Made by a program: the position numbers and the translations under genes. Shown here one piece after another: positions 50,944-59,652 of a DNA stretch of 64,000 nt. This stretch comes from Crystallibacter degradans (GTDB lineage: Bacteria; Actinomycetota; Actinomycetes; Actinomycetales; Micrococcaceae), in assembly GCF_012952295.1 (NCBI RefSeq), contig NZ_JABBCH010000013.1, positions 48,790 to 112,789 on the forward strand, given 5' to 3'. Numbering within the stretch: the stretch's first letter is position 1; each line of letters begins with the position of its first letter. Below the pieces are notes generated by a model. It was given only the letters and a program-made list of their open reading frames with translations. It was not told where the DNA came from and searched no databases.

Positions 50944-52550
50944 GCAAACCCGCAACTGTCGAAAGCGGCGCGCAGCACGGCAAACTTGCGCTGGTCTTTG
51001 TGGCCCTGGTGATGGCCATGCTGCTTGCCGCACTGAACCAGACCATCCTGGGCACGGCCCTGCCAACCATCGTCGGTGAACTCAACGGCGCCAACCTGAT
51101 GCTGTGGGTGATTACCGGCTACATCCTGGCCTCCACCATCATGATGCCGATCTACGGCAAGCTCGGCGATCTGATCGGCCGCAAGTCCCTGCTCATCGCG
51201 GCGATACTCGTCTTCCTGATCGGTTCCATCATCGGCGCGCTGGCCCTCGACATGGCCTGGCTCATTGCCGCCCGCATCGTCCAGGGCCTGGGCGGCGGTG
51301 GCCTGATGATCCTCTCGCAGGCCATCATTGCCGACGTGGTTCCCGCCCGCGAACGCGGCAAGTACATGGGCTGGATGGGCGGGGTCTTCGCCTTTTCCTC
51401 CGTGGTGGGCCCGCTGATCGGCGGCTGGCTGACCGAGGGGCCGGGCTGGCGCTGGACCTTCTGGTTCAACGTACCGGTTGCCGCGCTGGCCCTGCTGGGT
51501 GCGATCTTCTTCCTCAAGACGCCGCCGAAGACCAGCCGGCCCAAACTCGACATCTGGGGCATCCTGCTGATGGCCACTGCCACCACCGGACTGGTGCTGG
51601 TCAGTAGTTGGGGTGGGAGCACCTACGACTGGTCCGACCCGGTCATCATCTCCCTGATCGCCGGCACCGTGCTGGCAGCGTTCCTCTTTGTTCTGGTGGA
51701 GCGCCGCACCGCGGAACCGATCATCCCCATGGAGCTGTTCCGGGACCTCAACTTCAACTTGACCACCATTTCCGGCCTGCTGGTTTCGGTGGCGATGTTC
51801 GGCGCCATCGGCTACATGCCTACCTATCTGCAGATGGCCACCGGGGCCACAGCCACCGAGGCCGGCCTGCTGATGATCCCGATGATGGGCGCGCTGCTGG
51901 CGGCCTCCGTGATCTCGGGCTCGCTGGTGTCCAAGACCGGCCGGTACAAGTGGATGCCCATTGTCGGTTCGGCCATCCTCGCGGTCGCCCTGGTGCTCAT
52001 GGGGCTGGTCCACGCCGACACCGCGGTCTGGCATATCTGCCTGAACCTTGGCCTGCTGGGTCTGGGGCTGGGCCTGAACATGCAGATCCTCGTGCTCATC
52101 GTGCAGAACTCGTTCCCCGCGCGGCAGGTGGGGACGGCGACGGCGGCCAACAACTTCTTCCGCCAGATCGGCGCCACGCTGGGCTCCGCCGTCGTCGGCA
52201 GTCTCTTTGCCTCGCGGCTGGTGGGCTTCCTGAACGAACGGCTGCCTGCTGATGCCGTTGCCGCCACCGGTGGCGGCAACTCGTTGACCCCGGAAATGGT
52301 CCACGGCCTGCCCGAAGCCATCCAGACACCGATCGTCGAGTCCTATAACGAGGCACTCATGCCGCTGTTCGCCTTCATGTTCCCGCTGGCCCTGGCTGCC
52401 GCCGTGCTGTGCCTGTTCATCAAGGAGAAGCCGCTGGCAACCTCGCTGGAGCCGGAAGTGATGCCGGAGGCGCTCGCGGAGGGCAACGTGCTGATCACAG
52501 CCAACGACGACGGCGAGGCTGCCCGGCAGGCCGAACCCAGCCGGCGCTGA
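50940..52550 (+). CDS. MFS drug exporter of the DHA2 (14-helix) family
   Basis: A 536-residue EmrB/QacA-type proton antiporter. Signatures are LAALNQTILGTALPTIVGEL in helix 1, YGKLGDLIGRKSLL (motif A), and GRYKWMPIVGSAILAVALV in the second half. The many hydrophobic segments fit fourteen helices. The last 60 residues are an acidic cytoplasmic tail. GAAGGA precedes GTG 50940. With a TetR gene in front, it is likely a ligand-induced multidrug or antiseptic efflux pump; the substrate cannot be read. Confidence 0.9.
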   Translation: MSKPATVESGAQHGKLALVFVALVMAMLLAALNQTILGTALPTIVGELNGANLMLWVITGYILASTIMMPIYGKLGDLIGRKSLLIAAILVFLIGSIIGALALDMAWLIAARIVQGLGGGGLMILSQAIIADVVPARERGKYMGWMGGVFAFSSVVGPLIGGWLTEGPGWRWTFWFNVPVAALALLGAIFFLKTPPKTSRPKLDIWGILLMATATTGLVLVSSWGGSTYDWSDPVIISLIAGTVLAAFLFVLVERRTAEPIIPMELFRDLNFNLTTISGLLVSVAMFGAIGYMPTYLQMATGATATEAGLLMIPMMGALLAASVISGSLVSKTGRYKWMPIVGSAILAVALVLMGLVHADTAVWHICLNLGLLGLGLGLNMQILVLIVQNSFPARQVGTATAANNFFRQIGATLGSAVVGSLFASRLVGFLNERLPADAVAATGGGNSLTPEMVHGLPEAIQTPIVESYNEALMPLFAFMFPLALAAAVLCLFIKEKPLATSLEPEVMPEALAEGNVLITANDDGEAARQAEPSRR

Positions 52551-52655
52551 ACCGCGGCTGGACAAACGGTTGAGCCTCGCCGGACCACGGCTGGGACATA
52601 ACCGCCGGCCCCTGGCGGCAGTCCGCAGCCGGGGCCCGATGGCTAAGCTTGCTCC

Positions 52656-53813
52656 ATGGGCGCATCACCAGCACTGCATAAAGAGCCGCGTGTCCTCGAA
52701 ATCGAGACGCTTGAGCAGTTCGACCGGCTCGTAGCGGAGGGCGCGAAGACGCTGCGGGCCGGGGCAGGGCAATCCTTGAGCGGCTGGCACTTCCAGTCCG
52801 TGGACCTGCGGGAACGGACCGGCGTGCTGCGGGACCTGGATCCCTCCGGCGCGATCTTCCTCGGCTGCGACTTCCAGCCCGGGATGGAGGAGTGGCTGCG
52901 GTCCCGCGGCGCGCTGCTGTTCCCCGTTCTTCCCGGTATCCCGTTCGATGCCTACCGCGCCGCGGTGTATACGCCCGCCGAACTCTTCGATGGTCTGTCC
53001 GAGGCGGAGTATGAGGCGACGCCGGACGCGCTCATCTACGCCTGGTCCACGCAGCCGGCTGCCCGGGTGAATCTCGATGCCACCCTCGCGGCCAGCCTCC
53101 ATGACCACGCGGTCGGCGATGCCATGGACGCGTTGTTCGACGGCCCGGGCTTCAACGGCCGGAAAGTGGTCGGCGTGATGGGCGGGCACGCTGCGGCGCG
53201 GGGAAGCGCAACGTACGACGACGCGGCCCGCCTGGGCAGGCAGCTTGCGAATGCAGGGTGTGCAGTGGCGACCGGCGGTGGACCGGGTGCAATGGAGGCC
53301 GCGAATCTGGGGGCCTACCTGTCATCGGCGGAGGACAGCGCTTTCGCACAGGCGCTTGCCTCGCTGGCCGAAGTGCCTTCCTTCCGCCCTTCCGTAACGG
53401 CCTGGGCCAGGGCTGCGGCGCGGGTCCTCGAGCAGCACCCCGCCGGCGTCGTTAATCTTGGCATTCCGACCTGGCACTACGGGCACGAACCGCCGAATCT
53501 CTTCGCCACGCACATAGCCAAGTACTTCGCCAATGCCATTCGTGAGGCCGTGCTGCTGGAGCGGTGCAACGGCGGCATCGTCTTCCTGCCCGGCGCCGGC
53601 GGAACAGTGCAGGAGATCTTCCAGGACGCGTGCGAAAACTACTATGCCACGCCGGAGAAGCTCTCGCCGATGATCCTGGTCGGCGCTTCGTACTGGACCG
53701 AGGAGCTTCCCGTGTGGCCGCTGCTGCAGTCGCTGGCCCGCGGACGGGCGATGGAGGAGGCTATCCATTTGGTCGACTCGGTGGAGGCGGCAGTGGCGCT
53801 CACGGCTCCATAG
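52656..53813 (+). CDS. LOG-family Rossmann-fold nucleotide-binding protein
   Basis: The 385-residue protein is long for the family. The C-terminal half has the LOG/lysine-decarboxylase-like motifs GGGPGAMEAANLGAYL near residue 209 and FLPGAGGTVQEIFQDACENYY near residue 310, the nucleotide-binding and catalytic PGGxGTxxE pieces. The first 150 residues form a separate N-terminal domain (including GAIFLGCDFQPGMEEWL) that I do not recognise. Small LOG proteins are phosphoribohydrolases that free cytokinin bases or nucleobases from nucleotides. No start-proximal ribosome site is strong. The gene converges with the VIT1 gene. Confidence 0.82.
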   Translation: MGASPALHKEPRVLEIETLEQFDRLVAEGAKTLRAGAGQSLSGWHFQSVDLRERTGVLRDLDPSGAIFLGCDFQPGMEEWLRSRGALLFPVLPGIPFDAYRAAVYTPAELFDGLSEAEYEATPDALIYAWSTQPAARVNLDATLAASLHDHAVGDAMDALFDGPGFNGRKVVGVMGGHAAARGSATYDDAARLGRQLANAGCAVATGGGPGAMEAANLGAYLSSAEDSAFAQALASLAEVPSFRPSVTAWARAAARVLEQHPAGVVNLGIPTWHYGHEPPNLFATHIAKYFANAIREAVLLERCNGGIVFLPGAGGTVQEIFQDACENYYATPEKLSPMILVGASYWTEELPVWPLLQSLARGRAMEEAIHLVDSVEAAVALTAP

Positions 53814-53871
53814 TTTCCGGGGCAAGCGCGGTCCCTCGGCCCGCTCAGTCCCTCGGCCAGCCCGGAAGGTG

Positions 53872-54987
53872 TCAGGCGACCCCAGTCCCGAACAGCAGGC
53901 CCAGGAGATAGGTTGCCAAGGCTGCCCCAAAGCCGATCCCCAGCTGCCGCATCGCCCGTTTAAACGGCGAAGCTCCGGAGAGCAGGCCGACGATTCCTCC
54001 GGTCACGAGCAGCGCCAGGCCAACAAGAACCAGCGAGACCAGTATGGCCGGCAGTCCCTGCAGACCGAAGATGTACGGCAGGATCGGAACGAGCGCACCG
54101 CTGGAGAAGAAGAGGAAGCTGGAGAGGGCGGCATTCCAGCCGGTCCCGATCTCCTGGTACTCGACCTCCTCAACCCCGGGGTGCAGGGACAGGCTTGGAT
54201 CACAGTCGCAGTCCAGATAGCCCATCCGTTCCGCTGCCCGGTGCTCGGCGGCTTCAGGAGTCATGCCGCGTGCCCGGTAAACCAGAACCAGTTCATTGGC
54301 TTTCAGATCCAGGTCCGGAGCCGCGGTCAGCGTGATCTGGGTGGGTTTTGTTGCACTGAGCAGTTCGCGCTGGGAACGCACGGAAACGTACTCGCCCGCG
54401 CCCATGGACAGCGCCCCGGCCAGCAGGCCGGCGATGCCGCTGAACAGGATGAAGCCGCTGGAGACGCCGGTGGCGCCGATGCCCATGATCAGGGCCAGGT
54501 TGGAGACGAGTCCGTCATTGGCACCGAAGACCGCGGCGCGGAAGTTGCCGGACAGCCGTGCCCGGCCGCGGGTGGCGAGACCACGGATGACTTCTTCGTG
54601 GATCAGTTCGTCGGCGGCCATCGCATTCGTGGCGGCCGGTTCGGAGCTGTAGGGGGAGCGGCCCTCGGCACGCTGCGCCAGCGCCATGACAAAGACCGAG
54701 CCGAACCACCGAGCCATGGTGCGCAGCAGACTGCGCCGGAAGGAAGGGCGGGCGGGCTTGTCCGCGTGCTCGCCGAGCAAGTCGCGCCAGTGCTGTTCGT
54801 GCCGGCCCTCGGCTTCGGCCAGTTCGAGCAGGATGGCGCGTTCTTCGCCGTCGCGGCGCCGGGCCAGATCCCGGTAGATGGCCGCTTCGGCGCGTTCGTC
54901 GGCCAGATAGCGGCGCCAGAGTCTGATATCCCGGTTCGACGGCGGGGCCTGGCTGGAATGGGTGGGTCCTTCGCGGGAAGGGCTCAT
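53872..54987 (-). CDS. VIT1/CCC1-family transporter with ferritin-like N-terminal domain
   Basis: The 371-residue protein joins two parts. Residues 15-110 form a helical domain with DERAEAAIYRDLARR, EERAILLELAEAEGRHEQHW, the Glu/His spacing of ferritin-like diiron domains. The rest is a VIT1/CCC1 membrane domain: FRAAVFGANDGLVSNLALIMGIGATGVS, then MGAGEYVSVRSQREL and about five helices. It probably moves Fe2+ or Mn2+, with the N-terminal domain as a metal sensor or chaperone. Start 54987 has AGGAGC upstream; longer starts (55008, 55047) are possible. Confidence 0.88.
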   Translation of the reverse strand: MSPSREGPTHSSQAPPSNRDIRLWRRYLADERAEAAIYRDLARRRDGEERAILLELAEAEGRHEQHWRDLLGEHADKPARPSFRRSLLRTMARWFGSVFVMALAQRAEGRSPYSSEPAATNAMAADELIHEEVIRGLATRGRARLSGNFRAAVFGANDGLVSNLALIMGIGATGVSSGFILFSGIAGLLAGALSMGAGEYVSVRSQRELLSATKPTQITLTAAPDLDLKANELVLVYRARGMTPEAAEHRAAERMGYLDCDCDPSLSLHPGVEEVEYQEIGTGWNAALSSFLFFSSGALVPILPYIFGLQGLPAILVSLVLVGLALLVTGGIVGLLSGASPFKRAMRQLGIGFGAALATYLLGLLFGTGVA

Positions 54988-55363
54988 GGTGGCGATGCTC
55001 CTGATCATGGACCGGAGACGGGATGGCTCCGGCCAGCTATACGGCAAACTGACCGAAGGTCTCGCTCGCCCGAAGCCTGCCGGATTGATGCAGGATCAGG
55101 TGGACTGCCGGGCCACAATCGTGCTGGCCAGTATGTCGACAGGCCTCCACGCCGTTCCATCGCGGAATTTCCCGATAGACCGGAAATCCCTGACAGGCGG
55201 TGGAGCTACTCCCCTTCGCAACCTCCATCATACCGTGGCACGCCGCGAAGTTCCCTGAGGCAGGGCGTTAGCCGGCACAGGCCAGGGTTCATGGGGGTGG
55301 ACCCCGGGGTAATGGGCGGCCCGCAATGCCGGGATGAAGACAGGCCACCGTTAGGATGGAGCC
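54988..55363. other. Intergenic stretch of about 376 bp, no gene seen
   Basis: It separates the divergent VIT1 and DUF202 genes. No coding frame looks real. The half nearest the DUF202 gene is very G/C-rich. No promoter consensus, hairpin or repeat stood out. Confidence 0.5.
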
Positions 55364-55771
55364 GTGGCTACCTCGGCATCTCCTACCCCGGATCCCGCAC
55401 CCGGACGCGGCAAGTTCTCCACCAGGCTTTTGCGCGGCGGCGCCGAACCGGACCCGCGGTTCACCCTGGCCAACGAGCGCACCTTCCTGGCCTGGATCCG
55501 CACCTCGCTGGCGCTGCTGGCCGGCGGCATCGCCGTCGAGGCGTTCACCACCGAACTGTTCATCACCGAGGTCCGCAAGACCGTAGCCATCCTCCTGCTG
55601 GTCCTGGCCATGGTGATCGGTGCCGGCGCCTTCTTCCGGTGGCTGAACGTGGAGCGGGCCATGCGGCACAAAACCCCGCTGCCGTTGCCGCTGATCGCGC
55701 CCATCCTGGCCATCGGCGGGGCAGTTGTCGCGGCGATCCTGGTGGTCTTCGTGGTCCTGAGGCCACTCTGA
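55364..55771 (+). CDS. DUF202 (YidH-like) membrane protein, first of two
   Basis: The 135-residue protein has a Pro/Gly-rich N-terminus, then DPRFTLANERTFLAWIRTSLALLAGGIAVEAF, the DUF202 signature with NERTFLAWIRT. Three helices can be read. The function is not known. GTG 55364 has GGATGGAG upstream. A second DUF202 gene starts 2 bp after its stop, so the pair is probably a heteromeric membrane complex. Confidence 0.85.
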   Translation: MATSASPTPDPAPGRGKFSTRLLRGGAEPDPRFTLANERTFLAWIRTSLALLAGGIAVEAFTTELFITEVRKTVAILLLVLAMVIGAGAFFRWLNVERAMRHKTPLPLPLIAPILAIGGAVVAAILVVFVVLRPL

Positions 55772-55773
55772 CC

Positions 55774-56124
55774 ATGGCCCTGCGCCAAGGTCCCGCACCC
55801 GAACACAACGACGCCGGACTCCAGCCCGAGCGCACGTCCCTCGCCTGGGGCCGGACCACCATGGCGATGGTTGTTGCCGCCGCGATCTTCCTGCGCTGGA
55901 TGCCGCACCACGGCTGGTTCGCCGGGATTCTGGTAGCCGTCACGCTCATGACGGCCCTGGCCATCAACCTCACCCAGAAAATCCGGTATCACCGCGCCGT
56001 CCGCGGCATTGCCTCCGAAACGGTACACGCCGACGTCGTTGGTGTCCTTTTTACCTCCGCCAGCGTCTTCGTCCTGGGGGCGCTGGGTATTTACACGGTG
56101 CTGTTCCTGCCCGTGGGTGGCTAG
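55774..56124 (+). CDS. DUF202 membrane protein, second of two
   Basis: The 116-residue protein contains LQPERTSLAWGRTTMAMVVAAAIFLRW, the shorter DUF202 pattern (ERTxLAWxRT), and two more helices, the last being VVGVLFTSASVFVLGALGIYTVLFL. ATG 55774 is 2 bp after the previous stop. It is probably co-translated with the first DUF202 gene. Function unknown. Confidence 0.85.
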   Translation: MALRQGPAPEHNDAGLQPERTSLAWGRTTMAMVVAAAIFLRWMPHHGWFAGILVAVTLMTALAINLTQKIRYHRAVRGIASETVHADVVGVLFTSASVFVLGALGIYTVLFLPVGG

Positions 56125-56165
56125 CCGGCGGGCAGGAACAACAGGCTCAGCAGGAACAACGCAGG

Positions 56166-57689
56166 TCAGCGGTTGCGGACCTCTTCCGGGCCTTCCACCG
56201 GGACTTCTTCCGGAACAGCGCCGGCGACGCGCAGGTCCCAGGCCTCGCGCACGGCCGGGTCGGTCGGCTTGGTGGCCAGGGACACCACTATGTAGGCGAC
56301 CAGCGAGGCGATCAAGCCATAGTAGATCGGCTCGTTGGCGTAGATGCCGTCGTACTGATTTTCCGCGTTGACCTCGAGGATGATCATGGTGGTCAGGGTG
56401 ACCACGCTGCCGGCGGCCATGGACGCCGCGGCGCCGAGGCCGGTTCCGCGCTTCCACAGCAGGCCGCCGAGGATGGCAATGAGCAATCCGCCGACCAGGA
56501 TGTCGTAGGCAATAGTCAGGGCGGCGACCACGTCCTGGACCAGAATGGCCAGCACAATCGCCACGACGCCGAGGCCGAGGACATACCAGCGGCTGCCCTG
56601 CACATCGTGCTCCGGGTTTTCGCCGTGCTCGTGGTGGGCCGGTTTGCCGAGCCAGGAGCGGACAAAGGGCACCACATCGGCCTTGGCCACGGTGGCGGCG
56701 GCAATCAGCGTGCCGGAGGCGGTGGACATCATCGCGGCCACGGCGGCGGCCAGCACAATACCGCCGACGCCGATGGGCAGCAGGTTCATCGCGACGTCCG
56801 CATAGACATCGTCCTGGTTCTCCAGGCCCGGAATAACGACGGCGGCTGCCATGCCGATCAGGGCGCCGGCCGCACCGTAGAAGATGCAGTAAATGCCGGC
56901 GGTCGCACCGCCCCAGCGGGCAACCTCCGGAGACCGGGCGGTGAAAACGCGCTGCCAGATGTCCTGCCCGATCAGCAGGCCCAGGGTGTAGACCACGAAG
57001 TAGGTGATGATGGTCTGCGCGCCGATGCCGCCGAGGTCGAAGAAGGAGGCGTCAACGCGCTCGCGGATCCCGTGCAGTCCGCCGGCGGCGTTCCAGGTGA
57101 ACGGCAGCATGAGCAGGAAGACGCCGATGGTCTTGATGACAAACTGCGCCATGTCCGCCAGCGTGATGGACCACATGCCGCCGATTGTGGAGTAGATCAG
57201 CACAATGGCTCCGCCTACGGTGATGGCCAGCCAACGTTCCCAGCCGAAGAGCACCACCAGGATGGTCGCGTAGGCGCCGGTCGACGTGGCGCACAGCATC
57301 AGGGTATAGGCGAGCATGACGATGCCGGAAACCTTGGTGGCGCTGACGCCGTACCGCAGGGTCAGCATCTGTGCCACCGTGTAGATTTTCAGTTTCTGCA
57401 AGGTGGGCGCGAAGAGCAGGCTCAGCAGCAGCACGCCGGTGCCGATGGCAACCACCAGCCACATGCCGGAAAGCCCGAACGTGTAGCCAAGACCAACGCC
57501 GCCGACAGTGGAGGCACCGCCAAGAACGACGGCGGCCATCGTGCCTGTGTAGAGTAGCCCGCCGAGTCGGCGGCCGGCCACGAGATAATCGCTATTGTTC
57601 TTGGTGCGGGACTTGCCCCACCAGCCGAATAGCAGCATCGCGGCCAAGTAGGCGACCACAATGATGACGTTGATGATTTGACCATCCAT
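56166..57689 (-). CDS. Sodium:solute symporter (SSS family)
   Basis: The 507-residue transporter has about thirteen helices. SSS features include the N-terminal LAAMLLFGWWGKSRTKNNSDYLVAGRR, TGTMAAVVLGGASTVGGVGLGYTFGLSG, and a mid-protein AAVAAMMSTASGTLIAAATVAKAD, the conserved sodium-symporter block. A soluble His/Glu-rich loop (HHEHGENPEHD) lies near residue 365. Divergent from an XRE-cupin regulator with operator-like repeats between them, and near an agmatinase-type gene, it may import agmatine, guanidinobutyrate, arginine or a polyamine. The substrate is inferred only. Confidence 0.88.
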   Translation of the reverse strand: MDGQIINVIIVVAYLAAMLLFGWWGKSRTKNNSDYLVAGRRLGGLLYTGTMAAVVLGGASTVGGVGLGYTFGLSGMWLVVAIGTGVLLLSLLFAPTLQKLKIYTVAQMLTLRYGVSATKVSGIVMLAYTLMLCATSTGAYATILVVLFGWERWLAITVGGAIVLIYSTIGGMWSITLADMAQFVIKTIGVFLLMLPFTWNAAGGLHGIRERVDASFFDLGGIGAQTIITYFVVYTLGLLIGQDIWQRVFTARSPEVARWGGATAGIYCIFYGAAGALIGMAAAVVIPGLENQDDVYADVAMNLLPIGVGGIVLAAAVAAMMSTASGTLIAAATVAKADVVPFVRSWLGKPAHHEHGENPEHDVQGSRWYVLGLGVVAIVLAILVQDVVAALTIAYDILVGGLLIAILGGLLWKRGTGLGAAASMAAGSVVTLTTMIILEVNAENQYDGIYANEPIYYGLIASLVAYIVVSLATKPTDPAVREAWDLRVAGAVPEEVPVEGPEEVRNR

Positions 57690-57723
57690 GGGAAGAAGAC
57701 TCCTGAAGCAGGAAATAAAGAAA

Positions 57724-57765
57724 TTGCCTGTTAGGCAACAAGTGTTGAGTGTTAGGCTAATTGTG
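57724..57765. promoter_or_regulatory. Operator-like repeats between SSS symporter and XRE regulator
   Basis: TTGCCT-GTT-AGGCAA (57724-57738) is a perfect inverted repeat. TAGGCTAATTGTG (57753-57765) shares the TTAGGC half-site and is the exact reverse complement of 59590-59602 in front of the ureohydrolase operon. The XRE-cupin protein is the likely binder. Confidence 0.65.
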
Positions 57766-57839
57766 ATGTGGGCGACACGTCAAGAAATGTCGAAGATCCG
57801 GGGGAGTACGCCTCTCCTGCCGCGAGAAAGAGTTGCTCA

Positions 57840-58415
57840 GTGAAAGCACTGCCTGTTGAGCCCAGCAATGCCCCGGTGGCGATCGGATCCCGGATCCGGG
57901 CGGCGCGGCAGGAACAGCGCATGACTATTGAGCAGGTTGCGGACTCCACGGGCTTGACTAAGGGCTTCCTGAGCCGGGTGGAGCGGGACCTCACGTCGCC
58001 GTCGGTAGCTTCATTGGTGACGTTGTGCCAGGTTCTGGGCATCTCCATCGGCGACCTGTTCCTGATGCCGGATACGCATTTATCGCGCGCAGGGGAGGGT
58101 CCGCGGATCAGTCTCGGCGGCCAGGGCATCAAGGAAGAGCTGCTGACCGCGCGGCACGAGCGCCGCCTGCAGATCATCCGGGCGGTCATCGAGCCGCGGG
58201 GGCGGGGCGAATCCGAGCTCTACTCGGTGGATTGCGAAGTGGACGTCCTGCATGTCATCGCCGGCCGCATCACGCTGATCTTTACATCGGAACGCTACGA
58301 GCTCAATGCGGGCGATACTATCTCGTTCTCCGGCCGCGAGCCGCACACCTGGATCAATGAGACGGACGAGCAGGCCATCGTCACCTGGACCCTGGTTCCC
58401 GCCGCCGCGCGGTAA
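57840..58415 (+). CDS. XRE-family regulator with cupin domain
   Basis: About 191 residues. The helix-turn-helix is IGSRIRAARQEQRMTIEQVADSTGLTKGFLSRVERD split over helices at residues 15-50. A linker leads to a C-terminal cupin with VDCEVDVLHVIAGRITLIF and NAGDTISFSGREPHTWIN, in which the small ligand would bind. This layout is that of PuuR-like regulators of amine catabolism. GTG 57840 is chosen; the alternative GTG 57768 would start 2 bp after the operator and has no ribosome site. Divergent from the symporter and 22 bp from the dehydrogenase end. Confidence 0.85.
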   Translation: MKALPVEPSNAPVAIGSRIRAARQEQRMTIEQVADSTGLTKGFLSRVERDLTSPSVASLVTLCQVLGISIGDLFLMPDTHLSRAGEGPRISLGGQGIKEELLTARHERRLQIIRAVIEPRGRGESELYSVDCEVDVLHVIAGRITLIFTSERYELNAGDTISFSGREPHTWINETDEQAIVTWTLVPAAAR

Positions 58416-58437
58416 TTCTTCCGGTTGGGTTCTGCAG

Positions 58438-59487
58438 CTACTCCTGCTGCAGGTCGATGACCACCTTCACATCATCGTCGCGTTGTTCGAAGGCCTGGGC
58501 GAAGTCTTCGAGCCGGGTCCGCCGGGTGATCAGGCGTCCGAGCCAGGCCTGGTCCGCCTGTGCCAGCGCCTCCGCCGCTTGGAGGTAGTGGCGGCGGTTG
58601 GCGTTGACCGTGCCGAACACGACGTCGTTCTCCAGCACCGCCGTGCGGTTGAGCTGGCCCAGGTCGACCGATGTCCGGCGCCCGGTTCCGGAAACGCCGG
58701 TGAGGCAGGTGATGGCGTTGTTTGCGCTGCAGTTGATGGTGTCGAGCACCACGGAAGGAACCCCGGTGCATTCGAGGAGCACGTCGGCTTCCACGCCGGA
58801 TTCCGGGAGCGAGTCGGTGTGGAACACTGCGCCGAGGTCCTTCACCAGCCCAGGTTTCGGCCCTTCCTCGACCAGATCGTAGACGTGGACTTCCAGCCCG
58901 CGCTGCACTCCCAGCAGTGCGGCCAAAAGGCCCACGGGTCCCGCGCCGGTTACCGCGACGATTTTGGGATCGAAATAGGCGCGTGCGCCGATGCGCTCGA
59001 TCTGCTCCCAGGCCTTCGCCACAATGGTGGTTGGTTCCAGCAGCACCCCGACGTCGGTCAAGGAGGCATCGAGCTTCACCATCGCGTCCGGCCCGGCCCG
59101 CCATTGCTGCCGCGCGAACCCGTCCAATGACTTGATGCCGTGCTCGGTGTAGCGCCCGTTGAGGCACATGTCCCACTCTCCGGTGGCACACGCGGCGCAG
59201 GGTTCCGGATCGGGACGTCGGACGATGCCGACCACGAGATCGCCCGGCGCCAGGCCGGACTCAGGCGGCGCCTCGCGGACCCGGCCCAGGTTCTCGTGCC
59301 CCAGCACCAGATGCTCCCGGCCTTCCGGCGCGGAGCCGTATTCGGCGGCGATGATCTCGCGGTCCGTGCCGCAGAGGCCGACGGACAGCGCATCGACAAG
59401 GACCGCGCCCTCGCCGGGGTCCGGTTCCGCCACGTCCCGCAGCACGAGGGAATCCTTTACTCCGGGTGTAACCGTCAGTGCCTGCAA
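58438..59487 (-). CDS. Zinc-dependent dehydrogenase, glucose 1-dehydrogenase-like
   Basis: The 349-residue medium-chain dehydrogenase has the active-site zinc motif VGLCGTDREI and a glutamate-containing HENLGRV. The usual structural-zinc cluster is reduced: CAACATGEWDMC has three cysteines. The cofactor fold is VAVTGAGPVGLLAALLGVQRGLEV. The pattern matches the glucose/galactose 1-dehydrogenase branch, with EYGSAPEGREHLVLGHE. The start is TTG 59487 with AGGAGGCAG upstream, giving MQALTVTPG. No sugar gene adjoins, so the substrate is uncertain; it might act on an intermediate of the neighbouring guanidino module. Confidence 0.82.
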   Translation of the reverse strand: MQALTVTPGVKDSLVLRDVAEPDPGEGAVLVDALSVGLCGTDREIIAAEYGSAPEGREHLVLGHENLGRVREAPPESGLAPGDLVVGIVRRPDPEPCAACATGEWDMCLNGRYTEHGIKSLDGFARQQWRAGPDAMVKLDASLTDVGVLLEPTTIVAKAWEQIERIGARAYFDPKIVAVTGAGPVGLLAALLGVQRGLEVHVYDLVEEGPKPGLVKDLGAVFHTDSLPESGVEADVLLECTGVPSVVLDTINCSANNAITCLTGVSGTGRRTSVDLGQLNRTAVLENDVVFGTVNANRRHYLQAAEALAQADQAWLGRLITRRTRLEDFAQAFEQRDDDVKVVIDLQQE

Positions 59488-59572
59488 TGCTGCCTCCTGG
59501 GCTGGTGCTGCAACTTCAGCTTCCTGTCAGGCTATACACGCCCCTTTCCTGTTGGCCAGAAGCCGACCGGTC

Positions 59573-59602
59573 TTGACTGAGACGCTGACCACAATTAGCC
59601 TA
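59573..59602 (+). promoter_or_regulatory. Promoter and operator of the ureohydrolase operon
   Basis: TTGACT (59573-59578), a 17-bp spacer and TAGCCT (59596-59601) make a plausible promoter. CACAATTAGCCTA (59590-59602) covers the -10 and is an exact inverted copy of 57753-57765. Another partial site (TGTCAGGCTA) lies at 59525-59534. Confidence 0.55.
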
Positions 59603-59652
59603 TTTCAAAACACTTGATGCTTATTGGGCAACTTTTTCTCAGGAGAGACCAC

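Noticed and set aside
59488-59652. Guanidine (ykkC-type) riboswitch before the ureohydrolase
   Set aside because: The conserved guanidine-I core bases are absent; the region is better explained by a promoter with a protein operator.
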